Assembly (NCBI RefSeq): GCF_002078175.1
Contig: NZ_MWFK01000001.1
Coordinates: 2,480,001 to 2,544,000, forward strand
DNA length: 64,000 nucleotides
Direction: 5' to 3'
From: Streptomyces sp. M41(2017)
GTDB taxonomy: Bacteria > Actinomycetota > Actinomycetes > Streptomycetales > Streptomycetaceae
Of the stretch, positions 38,552-46,810 are shown piece after piece. A program made the position numbers and the translations under genes. Numbering within the stretch: position 1 is the stretch's first letter; every line of letters starts with the position of its first letter. A model generated the notes under the pieces. The model saw only the letters and a program-made list of their open reading frames with translations, was not told the DNA's origin and made no database searches.

Positions 38552-38760
38552 GCCGCCCGGCGCCTCAGCGCATCAGCAGGCCGCCCGGCGCCTCAGCGGG
38601 CCGGCGGGCGGGAGGCGCAGGCTGCCCAGCGCCTCAGCCGCTCGGCGCCTGCGCCATTCAGCGGGCGGGGCGGGGCCGGCTGCCCAGCGTCGCAGCGCCT
38701 GGGCGGCCCATCGCTTCAGTACCTCGGCCGCCCGGGGCTCGGGCGGCCCAGCGGGCAGGG
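38552..38760. repeat. Second degenerate repeat block (CCTCAGCG units)
   Basis: The 19-base word GCCGCCCGGCGCCTCAGCG occurs exactly at 38552-38570 and 38580-38598, and in diverged form at 38621-38639, with further GCCC-AGCG-CGCC words to 38760. It continues the low-complexity island downstream of the main array. No frame shows a convincing protein. Confidence 0.65.
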
Positions 38761-38852
38761 TGGCGCAGGCTGCTCTGCCCGCTGAGTGGTCCGGCGGAGC
38801 GGCTCTGCATCGCCGCCCCGGTACGGCGGTCCGGTGCCGCGGAAGGTGCCGG

Positions 38853-38900
38853 AGCAACAGCAACAGCAACAGCAACAGCGGCAGCGGCAGCGGCAGCGGC
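38853..38900. repeat. Hexanucleotide microsatellite (AGCAAC)4(AGCGGC)4
   Basis: Four exact AGCAAC units are followed by four exact AGCGGC units. Read on the plus strand this would be Ser-Asn then Ser-Gly, Gln-rich, or Ala-Thr then Ala-Ala, depending on frame. It marks the right end of the repeat island. Confidence 0.9.
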
Positions 38901-39504
38901 GACGGCCTCTTTCCGGGCTCCGCTTCGCCCTCCCGGGGCTGCCGAAGAGGGCCCCGCGTCCCCGCACGCCCTCCCTCGGTCGCGGTCCATGTCCGGGCCG
39001 TCGCCCTGGGTCAGCGCGGAGGGGGGGAGGGAGTGGCCTGGCGCACATGCCCAAGTCCCTTGTGAGCAGGGGCGGGAGGGTAGCCCCGGTCACATTCAGG
39101 GGGGTCCGGAACCGGCTGCCCGGTGACATGGCGCACAGGCGATTTGTCCGGTACTAGGGCGAATAGTGGATACGCAAGAACGGACATAAAGGACCTTTGA
39201 CCCGGAGTCCTCGGGACGGTCCTCCCGCCCTGCGGGTCGAGGGGCCGGAGGCCTGTCCGGCCAGGGATGCCACAGCTCGAAGTGCGCCTAAACCTCGTTT
39301 CCCGGGTCGAATCGGGAAGATCGCGTCCCGGATGTCCGACCTGTCAAGGTTCATTCAGTTTCGAGATGAACTACTAGTTTGCGTCGTAGCGATGGGGTTT
39401 GGGCATCCCTGGGTGCGCGGGTTACCAAGGTATGGCCCCACCGGGTCGCAGGTCATCGCACCGGGTGGTCGCACAGTCCTTGTCCCCGTCATCACGAGGT
39501 ATTC
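38901..39504 (+). other. Long leader region of the M23 peptidase gene
   Basis: No gene supported. From about 39130 the GC content drops and several short inverted repeats appear (for example around 39210-39265). The region probably holds the promoter and a structured 5' leader of the peptidase gene. I looked for the c-di-AMP (ydaO) riboswitch core and did not find it. Confidence 0.4.
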
Positions 39505-40212
39505 ATGTCGAAGCGCGTCACGTCCCGCAAGTCCCTCTCGTCCCTGGTCCGCAATCGGGCGGCCGTCGTGGCCGTCGGCTTGAGCGCCACGGTCGCACTG
39601 GGTGCGGGGGTCGCGAGCGCCGCCGAAGCCGGGCTCAGCAGCAGCGGCACCGTCACCGCGGCCCACGCCGTGCAGACGCAGGCCGCCGCGCAGGCCAAGG
39701 CCGCCGCGGTGAAGAAGGCCGCAGCCGCCAACAAGGCCGCCACGGCGAAGAAGGCCGCCGTGTCCGCCAAGAAGACCGCCGCCAAGACGGCCGCTTCCTG
39801 GATCGACCCGGTCAAGAAGTACACGCTGTCCGCCACCTTCAACCAGGCCGGCGGCATGTGGTCCCACAAGCACTCCGGCCAGGACTACGCGGTGCCGCTG
39901 GGCACCGACGTCATGGCCGCTCACGGCGGCACCGTCGTCAAGGCCGGCGGCAACGGCGCCGGTGACGGCCCCGCGTACGGCAACGCCATCGTCATCAAGC
40001 ACGGCAACGGCACGTACTCGCAGTACGCCCACCTGTCGCGCATCGACGTGAAGATAGGCCAGGTCGTCAAGACCGGTCAGCACATCGCCAAGTCCGGCAA
40101 CACCGGAAACTCGAGCGGTCCGCACCTTCACTTCGAGATCCGTACGACCCCGAACTACGGCTCGGCCATCGACCCCGTCGCCTTCCTGCACGGCAAGGGC
40201 GTCAAGGTCTGA
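39505..40212 (+). CDS. Secreted M23 family metallopeptidase
   Basis: 235 aa, likely a peptidoglycan endopeptidase outside the cell. A signal peptide (basic N-terminus MSKRVTSRK, hydrophobic core VVAVGLSATVALGAGVA, cleavage near ASAAEA) is followed by a Lys/Ala-rich linker (residues about 58-98, many AKKAA words) and a LytM/M23 domain with zinc ligands HSGQDYAV (His and Asp) and HLHFEIR (HxH). ATG 39505 has GAGG 7 nt upstream. Stands alone, with an unusually long upstream non-coding region. Confidence 0.93.
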   Translation: MSKRVTSRKSLSSLVRNRAAVVAVGLSATVALGAGVASAAEAGLSSSGTVTAAHAVQTQAAAQAKAAAVKKAAAANKAATAKKAAVSAKKTAAKTAASWIDPVKKYTLSATFNQAGGMWSHKHSGQDYAVPLGTDVMAAHGGTVVKAGGNGAGDGPAYGNAIVIKHGNGTYSQYAHLSRIDVKIGQVVKTGQHIAKSGNTGNSSGPHLHFEIRTTPNYGSAIDPVAFLHGKGVKV

Positions 40213-40218
40213 TCGACC

Positions 40219-40240
40219 CCGCGCCGGTGATCCGGCGCGG
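40219..40240 (+). terminator. Terminator of the M23 peptidase gene
   Basis: A 9-bp perfect stem (CCGCGCCGG with its complement) and TGAT loop starts 6 bases after the stop. No T-run. Confidence 0.65.
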
Positions 40241-40300
40241 CATGCCCGGACGGGGCGGACAAAGGCGGAGTCTCACGGCGTCAGCAACTGGCGCCGAGAG

Positions 40301-40420
40301 GCTCCGCCTCCGCGTTCGTTGCTCCGCCTCCGCGTTCGCGCCTCCGCCTTCGCGGTGTCCGCTCAGCCTCCGCCGGGGTCGCTCCACCCCCGCGGGCGTC
40401 GCTCCGCGTTCGCGTCTACG
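40301..40420. repeat. Six tandem copies of a 20-bp unit
   Basis: Starting at 40301, each successive 20-base block (40301, 40321, 40341, 40361, 40381, 40401) is a variant of GCTCCGCCTCCGCGTTCGTC; the first two differ only at the last two bases. The array lies between the M23 gene and the 3' end of the minus-strand TetR gene, and its last five bases (40416-40420) cover the stop codon of that gene. Confidence 0.85.
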
Positions 40421-41009
40421 CGGCCGGGCCGCCGTGGGCCTGTGTCACCAGATCGATCGCGACCTCCAGGACGGCCTTGCGCTTGTCCTCGGGGTCGCCT
40501 TCCACGTCCTTGAGGACGAACATCCCGGCGTGCATCGTGAAGAGCGCGCTGATGCACCGGACCTGGTCGGTCAACGGGGACTCCGGCTCCTTGATGATCT
40601 CCAGCATGCTCATCATCCGGTGCTTGAAGGTCTCGCCGATGCTCAGCTCGCGGACCGTCGCCTGGTTCTCCTGCATGAAGCGGAAGAGCGGGGCCGCGCC
40701 CCCCAGGGCGTCGCTGTAGCGGCGCAGGACCTCCTGCTTGGTCTCCAGGCTGTGCGGCTGCTGCTTGCCCCACTCGATCAGTTCGTCGAGCGGCCTCGTC
40801 AGATCCTCGAAGAGGCTGATGAGGATCTCTTCCTTGGTCTTGAAGTGGTAGTAGAGCGCCGCCTTCGTGACGTCGAGGTGCTCGGCGATCTCCCGCAGCG
40901 AGGTCTTCTCGTACCCGTGCTCGGAGAACAGTTCTAGGGCGACGTCCTGGATGCGCTGCCGGGTGTCGCCCCGGCGCTGCCGCTTGGTGCCGTCCATCGT
41001 GCCGCCCAT
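40416..41009 (-). CDS. TetR-family repressor, divergent to an MFS exporter
   Basis: 197 aa. N-terminal TetR helix-turn-helix: DTRQRIQDVALELFSEHGYEKTSLREIAEHL and VTKAALYYHFKTKEEIL; the C-terminal domain is the ligand/dimer domain. GAGGAG 7 nt upstream supports ATG 41009 over ATG 40997. Transcribed away from the MFS gene with palindromic operators between them, the usual repressor-pump arrangement. Confidence 0.92.
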   Translation of the reverse strand: MGGTMDGTKRQRRGDTRQRIQDVALELFSEHGYEKTSLREIAEHLDVTKAALYYHFKTKEEILISLFEDLTRPLDELIEWGKQQPHSLETKQEVLRRYSDALGGAAPLFRFMQENQATVRELSIGETFKHRMMSMLEIIKEPESPLTDQVRCISALFTMHAGMFVLKDVEGDPEDKRKAVLEVAIDLVTQAHGGPAA

Positions 41010-41070
41010 CCTCGTACTCCTCGTGCTCCCTGAAAACGTACCTGTGACCCCGCTGGCAAAACTACTTAAA

Positions 41071-41154
41071 CTTACTTGACGCCCGGCTAGTTACGGGTCT
41101 ACTTTCCTCAGTGTAGTCAGCTTGCCGGTCGGCAAGTAAGTGCCGAACGGCAAG
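41071..41154. promoter_or_regulatory. Palindromic operators between the TetR and MFS genes
   Basis: CTTGCCGGTCGGCAAG (41121-41136) is a palindrome with 7-bp arms. A second, related palindrome (AGTGCCG-AA-CGGCAAG, 41139-41154) follows with 2 bases between them. In addition CTTACTTG (41071-41078) and its complement CAAGTAAG (41133-41140) form a wider inverted pair. These are the likely binding sites of the divergent TetR protein. Confidence 0.75.
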
Positions 41155-41180
41155 CAGTCGCAGCTAGGGGAGTGGAATCG

Positions 41181-42791
41181 ATGGCGGACAAGACACAGGC
41201 GGCCGTGCCGGCCGGGGGAGAGGCCGCGGGCCGGCCGGCGGCGGGGGACAAGAAGCCACGCAGCGTGCGCGTCGTGCTGCTGGCCCTCATGATCGCGATG
41301 CTGCTCGCGATGCTGGACAACATGATCGTGGGCACCGCGATGCCGACGATCGTCGGTGAGCTCGGCGGTCTGGAACACCTGTCCTGGGTGGTCACCGCGT
41401 ACACGCTCGCCACCGCCGCCTCCACCCCGATCTGGGGCAAGCTCGGCGACATGTACGGGCGCAAGGGCGCCTTCATGACCTCGATCGTGATCTTCCTGAT
41501 CGGCTCCGCGCTCAGCGGTATGGCCCAGGACATGGGGCAGCTCATCGGGTTCCGCGCCATCCAGGGCCTCGGCGCCGGTGGTCTGATGGTCGGCGTCATG
41601 GCGATCATCGGCGACCTGATTCCGCCGCGGGAGCGCGGCAAGTACCAGGGCATGATGGCCGGTGTCATGGCCTTCGCGATGATCCTCGGCCCGCTGGTCG
41701 GCGGCACCATCACCGACCACTGGGGCTGGCGCTGGTCCTTCTACATCAACCTGCCGCTCGGCATCGTCGCCCTCCTCGCGGTCAGCGCGGTGCTGCACCT
41801 GCCGAAGAAGCGCGTCGAGGCGAAGATCGACTACCTCGGTGCGGGGCTGCTGGCCCTCGGCATCTCGTCCATCGTGCTCGTCACCACCTGGGGCGGCACC
41901 GAGTACGCCTGGGGCTCCGCCCGCATCATGGAGCTGATCGGCATCGGCGTCGCCGCCCTCGTCGGCTTCGTCTACTGGCAGACCAAGGCCGCGGCCCCGG
42001 TCATCCCGCTGCACATCTTCCGCAGCCGCAACTTCACGCTGATGTCCCTCATCGGGTTCATCACCGGCTTCGTGATGTTCGGCGCCGTGCTCTTCCTGCC
42101 GCTGTACCAGCAGTCCGTGCAGGGCGCGTCCGCCACCAACTCCGGTCTGCTGCTCCTTCCGCTGCTCGGCGCGATGCTCGCCGTGTCGATGATCGCCGGA
42201 CGCGTCACCACCAACAGTGGCCGCTACAAGATCTTCCCGCTCGTCGGCAGCGTGCTGATGATCATCGGCCTGTTCCTGCTCTCGCAGATGGACACCGAGA
42301 CCACTCGCCTCACCTCCGGCCTCTACATGGCGGTGCTCGGCGCGGGCATGGGCTGCCTGATGCAGATCACGATGCTCGTCGCGCAGAACAGTGTCGAGAT
42401 GAAGGACATGGGCGTCGCGTCCTCGTCCACCACCCTCTTCCGTACGCTCGGCTCGTCGTTCGGTGTCGCCATCATGGGCGCGCTGTTCAACCACCGGGTG
42501 CAGGACGTCATGACGGAGAAGGCCGGGGCGCTCGGCTCCAAGCTGACCGAGAAGTCCGCGCAGCTCGACGCGGCGAGCCTGGCGAAGCTGCCGGCGGCAG
42601 CCCGTGAGGCCTACCAGCACGCGGTGTCGTCCGGTACGCACTCCGCGTTCCTGCTCGGATCCGTGGTCGCGGTGGCCGCCCTGATCGCGGCGGTCTTCGT
42701 GAAGGAGGTCCCGCTGAAGGGGGCGGGCGCGCCCAAGCCCGGCGAGGACGAGGCCCGCGACGCGGTGCCGGTCCCGCTGGCCGAGGTCTGA
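41181..42791 (+). CDS. MFS multidrug exporter, DHA2 (14-TM) family
   Basis: 536 aa with about 14 hydrophobic helices, beginning VLLALMIAMLLAMLDNMIVGTAMPTIV, which has the DHA2 motif near the first helix, and the MFS signature LGDMYGRKGAF between helices 2 and 3. Drug/proton antiporters of this EmrB/QacA type export hydrophobic compounds. AGGGGAG 8 nt upstream supports ATG 41181. Divergent TetR regulator and operators precede it; substrate unknown. Confidence 0.93.
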   Translation: MADKTQAAVPAGGEAAGRPAAGDKKPRSVRVVLLALMIAMLLAMLDNMIVGTAMPTIVGELGGLEHLSWVVTAYTLATAASTPIWGKLGDMYGRKGAFMTSIVIFLIGSALSGMAQDMGQLIGFRAIQGLGAGGLMVGVMAIIGDLIPPRERGKYQGMMAGVMAFAMILGPLVGGTITDHWGWRWSFYINLPLGIVALLAVSAVLHLPKKRVEAKIDYLGAGLLALGISSIVLVTTWGGTEYAWGSARIMELIGIGVAALVGFVYWQTKAAAPVIPLHIFRSRNFTLMSLIGFITGFVMFGAVLFLPLYQQSVQGASATNSGLLLLPLLGAMLAVSMIAGRVTTNSGRYKIFPLVGSVLMIIGLFLLSQMDTETTRLTSGLYMAVLGAGMGCLMQITMLVAQNSVEMKDMGVASSSTTLFRTLGSSFGVAIMGALFNHRVQDVMTEKAGALGSKLTEKSAQLDAASLAKLPAAAREAYQHAVSSGTHSAFLLGSVVAVAALIAAVFVKEVPLKGAGAPKPGEDEARDAVPVPLAEV

Positions 42792-42822
42792 TCCCGCCCG
42801 CCTCTCCCCGACCGTTCCGACC

Positions 42823-42859
42823 CGAAGGCCCCCGGCGTTGTCCGCCCCGGGGGCCTTCG
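42823..42859 (+). terminator. Terminator of the MFS gene
   Basis: A perfect 13-bp stem (42823-42835 with 42847-42859) with an 11-nt loop lies 31 bases after the stop. Confidence 0.8.
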
Positions 42860-42902
42860 CCCGTGCAGGGCCACTGTCAGTGCCGCGTGCCACCATCGGG
42901 AC

Positions 42903-43364
42903 GTGGACCGAATGCGGCAGCTGCGGCTCGCCAAGGACGTCATGGACCGGGACTGGGCCGAGCCCGGCGTCGATCTGGACGCGCTGACCGCGCGGGCCGG
43001 GTATTCGCGGTACCACTTCGTCCGCGCGTTCAAGGCGGCGTACGGCGAGACCCCGGGCCAGTACCTGACACACCGGCGCATCGACCGCGCCGAGGACCTG
43101 CTGCGCACCGCGAACCTCTCGGTGACGGAGATCTGCCATCTGGTCGGCTTCAGCAGCCTCGGCACGTTCTCGGCCCGCTTCAAGGCGTGGACCGGACTGA
43201 CCCCGAGCGCGTACCGGGCGCGGCACGTCGGCCGGGGCGCGGCGCTCATCCCCGGCTGCTACGCGATGCTCTGGGCCGGCGGCTTCCGGACGGGTCCGGG
43301 CACGGCCGCCGGGCCCCGGCCCGCCCCCGGCGCGGAGGACCGCAATTCCGGAGAAGCGCCCTGA
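42903..43364 (+). CDS. AraC-family transcriptional regulator
   Basis: 153 aa, with the AraC DNA-binding domain at the N-terminus: LDALTARAGYSRYHFVRAFKAAYGETPGQYLTHRRIDRAEDLL and SVTEICHLVGFSSLGTFSARFKAWTGLTPSAYR in outline, both helix-turn-helix units present. The C-terminal 45 residues are short and Pro/Gly-rich, with no ligand domain. It is 79 bases upstream of a VOC gene, a pairing common in Streptomyces, so the VOC gene is its probable target. Confidence 0.9.
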   Translation: MDRMRQLRLAKDVMDRDWAEPGVDLDALTARAGYSRYHFVRAFKAAYGETPGQYLTHRRIDRAEDLLRTANLSVTEICHLVGFSSLGTFSARFKAWTGLTPSAYRARHVGRGAALIPGCYAMLWAGGFRTGPGTAAGPRPAPGAEDRNSGEAP

Positions 43365-43443
43365 CCCGGCGGCTGCCTACGGTGACAGTGCACGCACGAC
43401 GCGCCCGTCCGTACCGCGCGACCCCGCACACCTGGAGCACACC

Positions 43444-43887
43444 ATGATCAAAGGGCTGGCCATCTCGACCGTCTGGGTTCTCGACCAGGACCGGGCCCGG
43501 GAGTTCTACTCCGAGAAGCTCGGTCTCGAGGTCCGTACGGACATGACGATGGGGGAGGGCGGCATGCGCTGGCTCACCGTCGGCGCGCCGGACCAGCCCG
43601 AGGTCGAGCTGACCCTCATGGTGCCGGGCCCGCCCGCCATGGACCCCGAGTCCGCCGAGATGATGAAGAAGCTGGTCGCCAAGGGCGCGCTCGGCGCGGG
43701 TGTGCTGCGGACCGACGACATCCACGGCGACTACCGCAAGCTCAAGGACCGGGGCGTGGAGTTCCTCCAGGAGCCGCAGGAGCGCCCGTACGGCACGGAG
43801 GCCCTGTTCCGCGACGACTCCGGGAACTGGTTCTCCTTCACCCAGCGCCGCGAGGGCGACCTCGACCTGGAGCGGGACTGGAGCTGA
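43444..43887 (+). CDS. VOC (glyoxalase/bleomycin-resistance) superfamily protein
   Basis: 147 aa with two beta-alpha-beta-beta-beta modules: ISTVWVLDQDRAREFYSEKLGLEV and GVLRTDDIHGDYRKLKDRGVEFLQEP, ending ALFRDDSGNWFSFTQR. The fold can bind metal and perform glyoxalase, dioxygenase or drug-binding roles; specificity is not visible. GGAG lies 8 nt before ATG 43444. Follows the AraC regulator on the same strand. Confidence 0.88.
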   Translation: MIKGLAISTVWVLDQDRAREFYSEKLGLEVRTDMTMGEGGMRWLTVGAPDQPEVELTLMVPGPPAMDPESAEMMKKLVAKGALGAGVLRTDDIHGDYRKLKDRGVEFLQEPQERPYGTEALFRDDSGNWFSFTQRREGDLDLERDWS

Positions 43888-43915
43888 CGGACCTGCCCCG
43901 CTCCCCGGCCGCCCG

Positions 43916-45424
43916 CTACTTCGCGGCGGGCGGCAGCATCGGGTAGCTGCCCGTGCTCGTCGGCGCGTGTTCCGGCAGCCACAGGACGGCGACCGCGCCC
44001 TCGGCGGGCACGTCGTCGGGGGCGCCCGCGGGCCGTACGTTGCGGAAGGTCAGCCGCGCGCCGAGCACCCGGGCCTGGCCCGCGGCGATGGTGAGCCCGA
44101 GGCCGTGGCCGTGGCCCGCGCGGTCCGTGCTGCCGGTGCGGAAGCGGCTCGGACCCTCGGCGAGGAGCTTCTCCGGGAAGCCCGGACCGTGGTCGCGCAC
44201 CCGGATGACGCGGCCCTCCACGGTGACCTCGATGGGCGGCTTACCGTGCCGGGCGGCGTTCGCGAGGAGGTTGAACAGGACGCGCTCCAGACGGCGCGGG
44301 TCCGTGGTGACCTCGGACTCGTGCACCACACGCACCTCGACGTCCGCCCCGCGCGCGGCCACGCGGCGGCTGACGAAGTCGCCGAGCATGATGTCCTGCA
44401 GTTCGGCCCGCTCGGAGGCGCCGTCGAGGCGGGCGACCTCCAGGACGTCCTCGACGAGGGTGCGCATGGCCTGCGCCCGGTCCCGCACCAGCTCGGTGGG
44501 GCGGCCGGGCGGCAGCAGCTCGGCGGCGGTGAGCAGGCCCGTCACCGGGGTGCGCAGTTCGTGCGCGATGTCGGCGGTCACCCGGCGTTCGGCCTCGATG
44601 CGCTGCTGGAGCGCGTCCGCCATGGCGTCCACGGCCCGCGCGAGGTCGTCGGTCTCGTCGAGCACGACACCGCCGATCGCGTCCCGGACGCGGACGTCGG
44701 TCTCGCCCTTGGCGACCCGGTTCGCGGCGGCCGCCGCCTTGCGCAGCCGGCGCGACAGCTGGCCGCCGATGAGGACACCGAGCGCGCTGCCGCCGAGGAC
44801 GACCGCGATGGAGCCGATGACCAGGGCCTGGTCGAGGTCCTTCATCACGTCCGCGTTGCGGTCGGTGAACCGCTCGTGCCAGGACAGCACCTGTCCGTTC
44901 CTGAGCGGAACGGCGGCCCAGATGTCCGGCACCCCGGCCGCGTTGTCCGAGACGTAGGTCGCCCGCCGGCCCTCGCCGACCTTCGCCTGCAGGTCCGCGG
45001 GGATCGAGGGGTCGTCGATCTTGGCGCCGAACGGCGGCGGCCGGCCCGGCCCGTACATGCGCTCGGCGAGCTGGATGCGCTCGTCCGCCAGGTCGCGCGA
45101 GTTGTCGAGCATCGAGACGCGGGCCGCGTTGTGCACGACGAGGCTGAGCGCGATCGCGACGAGCGCGCCGACCAGGGCGATGGCCGTGCTGAGCTTCCAG
45201 CGGATGCCCGTACGGATGCTCGTGCCCGAGTCCGTGCCCCGGTCGATGCCGATGCCCAGACCGCGGATCCGGCCCGTGTCCCGGACCGCGCCGTCGCCGG
45301 TCCCCGGCCCGCCGACCGGGCGCGTGACCCGGCCCACCACCGTGTCCGCGTGTCCGTCCGGTCCCTGCCCCGGCACCCGGCGCTTGCCCGGAGCCGCCGC
45401 CGACCGCTGAAATATCCCCCGCAT
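43916..45424 (-). CDS. cseC: Sensor histidine kinase of the SigE envelope-stress system
   Basis: 502 aa. A TM helix (LSTAIALVGALVAIALSLVVH) at about 75-97, an extracytoplasmic sensor region, a second TM (LVIGSIAVVLGGSALGVLIGG), HAMP, HisKA with the acceptor His in TADIAHELRTPVTGL, and HATPase (NLLANAARHG; RDHGPGFP; HGHGLGLTIA). In S. coelicolor CseC senses cell-wall damage and activates CseB, which turns on sigE. ATG 45424 is 8 bases after cseB. Last gene of sigE-cseA-cseB-cseC. Confidence 0.93.
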   Translation of the reverse strand: MRGIFQRSAAAPGKRRVPGQGPDGHADTVVGRVTRPVGGPGTGDGAVRDTGRIRGLGIGIDRGTDSGTSIRTGIRWKLSTAIALVGALVAIALSLVVHNAARVSMLDNSRDLADERIQLAERMYGPGRPPPFGAKIDDPSIPADLQAKVGEGRRATYVSDNAAGVPDIWAAVPLRNGQVLSWHERFTDRNADVMKDLDQALVIGSIAVVLGGSALGVLIGGQLSRRLRKAAAAANRVAKGETDVRVRDAIGGVVLDETDDLARAVDAMADALQQRIEAERRVTADIAHELRTPVTGLLTAAELLPPGRPTELVRDRAQAMRTLVEDVLEVARLDGASERAELQDIMLGDFVSRRVAARGADVEVRVVHESEVTTDPRRLERVLFNLLANAARHGKPPIEVTVEGRVIRVRDHGPGFPEKLLAEGPSRFRTGSTDRAGHGHGLGLTIAAGQARVLGARLTFRNVRPAGAPDDVPAEGAVAVLWLPEHAPTSTGSYPMLPPAAK

Positions 45425-45432
45425 ACCCCTGC

Positions 45433-46140
45433 TCAGGCTTTCAACTTGTAGCCGAAGCCGCGGACCGTCTCGATACGGTCCTGGCCGATCTTCGTACGCA
45501 GCCGCTGCACATGGACGTCGACGACGCGGGTGTCCCCGCCCCACCCGTAGTCCCACACCCGTTCGAGCAGCTTGTCGCGGCTCAGCACCGTACCGGGCGC
45601 GGAGGAGAACTCCAGGAGCAGCCGCATCTCGGTGGGCGTCAGCGCCACCGGCGTGCCGTTCCGGCGCACCTCCATGCCCTCGGTGTCGATCTCCAGGTCG
45701 CCGAAGGCGAGCACACCGCCGTCCACCGACGCGGCCCCCTCGCCGGACGCGCCCTGCCCGCCGTTCGCGTGCCCGAAGCGGCGCAGCACCGCGCGGATCC
45801 GGGCCACCAGGACCGCGCCGTCGAACGGCTTGGTCACGTAGTCGTCGGCGCCGGCCTCCAGGCCGAGGACGACGTCGATGGAGTCGGCGCGCGCGGACAG
45901 CATGATGACGGGGACGGTCGACTCGTCACGGATGCGGCGGCACAGCGAGACGCCGTCGAGGCCGGGGACCATCACGTCCAGCAGGGCGATGTCGGGGCGG
46001 TCGGCGCGGAACGCCTCCAGGCCCGAGAGCCCGTCGGGCATGGCCGTGACCGCGAAACCGTCGCGCTCCAGGGCGAGTTGCGTGGCCTCGCGGATGACGT
46101 CGTCGTCCTCGACGAACAGGACGTGGGTCTGCTCTGCCAT
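45433..46140 (-). CDS. cseB: OmpR-type response regulator CseB
   Basis: 235 aa. Receiver domain with phospho-Asp in DIALLDVMVPGLDG and Lys in YVTKPFDG, then a winged-helix output domain (GVLAFGDLEIDTEGMEVRRNG, LTPTEMRLLLEF, VWDYGWGGDTRVVDVHVQRLRTKI). In S. coelicolor, phosphorylated CseB activates the sigE promoter. ATG 46140. Gap of 19 bases to cseA. Confidence 0.94.
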   Translation of the reverse strand: MAEQTHVLFVEDDDVIREATQLALERDGFAVTAMPDGLSGLEAFRADRPDIALLDVMVPGLDGVSLCRRIRDESTVPVIMLSARADSIDVVLGLEAGADDYVTKPFDGAVLVARIRAVLRRFGHANGGQGASGEGAASVDGGVLAFGDLEIDTEGMEVRRNGTPVALTPTEMRLLLEFSSAPGTVLSRDKLLERVWDYGWGGDTRVVDVHVQRLRTKIGQDRIETVRGFGYKLKA

Positions 46141-46159
46141 CCGGCTGCTCCGTCTGCTC

Positions 46160-46810
46160 TCAGTTCGCCGCGGGGGCGGGCGAACTCGCGCCGCCCACCG
46201 CGTTGCTGTAGTCGTTGTGGATCCGCGACCGCTCGACGAAGCGGGCCGTGGACCAGCCGTAGGTGATCACTTCCTCGCTGGAGGGGTACGACACGGGGTC
46301 GCCCTTCTCGTACAGCTGCTGGGTCACCACCAGGTCGCCCCGGTCGATCTCCGCGTAGACCGGCGGCTCCTCGGCCTTGAAGACGTTCTCGTACCGGCCG
46401 TTCTTCTCGCGGTACACGTACGAGCCGATGCCGACCGCGTCGGCACAGGTCATCACGTTGATCACGATGTCGTTCGAGCCGCCGCCGGTGAGGTCCCCGT
46501 AGGACACGTCGACGGGGTACTCGTCGGCGACGCACGGCTTCAGGTCGCGCTTGACCGCCGCGCTGACCGCGGGATCGTCGCGGACGATCTTCACCGCGTC
46601 CACCCGCCGGGGCGCCCTGGTCGGCGAGGCGGAGGCGACCGGTGCCGTACTGCCCTTGGCGACGGCGTCCGTGCCCGCCGGGCCCTCGTCACGGGCGCCG
46701 GTGCCGCCCGTCGCGCAGGCGGTCGTGAAAAGGCCGAGGGCGGCGAGCGCGGCCACGGCCGAACTCCCCGCCTTCAGGACCTGTCTGGCCCGAACTCCTA
46801 GGCCGCGCAA
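46160..46810 (-). CDS. cseA: Lipoprotein CseA, negative modulator of the SigE system
   Basis: 216 aa. The N-terminus (VRARQVLKAGSSAVAALAALGLFTTAC) is a lipoprotein signal with Cys32 as the lipidation site, although the residues before it (TTA) deviate from the usual LAG-type lipobox. The rest is an extracellular domain, with DLTGGGSNDIVINVM. In S. coelicolor, loss of CseA raises sigE expression. The start is TTG at 46810 with GGGAG upstream, overlapping the sigE end by 13 bases; no ATG or GTG suits. Confidence 0.88.
   Translation of the reverse strand: MRGLGVRARQVLKAGSSAVAALAALGLFTTACATGGTGARDEGPAGTDAVAKGSTAPVASASPTRAPRRVDAVKIVRDDPAVSAAVKRDLKPCVADEYPVDVSYGDLTGGGSNDIVINVMTCADAVGIGSYVYREKNGRYENVFKAEEPPVYAEIDRGDLVVTQQLYEKGDPVSYPSSEEVITYGWSTARFVERSRIHNDYSNAVGGASSPAPAAN

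Noticed and set aside
37999..39126. Long plus-strand open frame (375 codons) and an overlapping 310-codon frame through the repeat island
   Set aside because: No ribosome site, mixed codon bias, repeated units that shift frame, and no recognisable domain. High GC makes long chance frames common.
38901..39504. c-di-AMP (ydaO) riboswitch before the M23 peptidase gene
   Set aside because: The conserved core words of the class (for example GGGGAA and GGTGAATC type segments) were not found.
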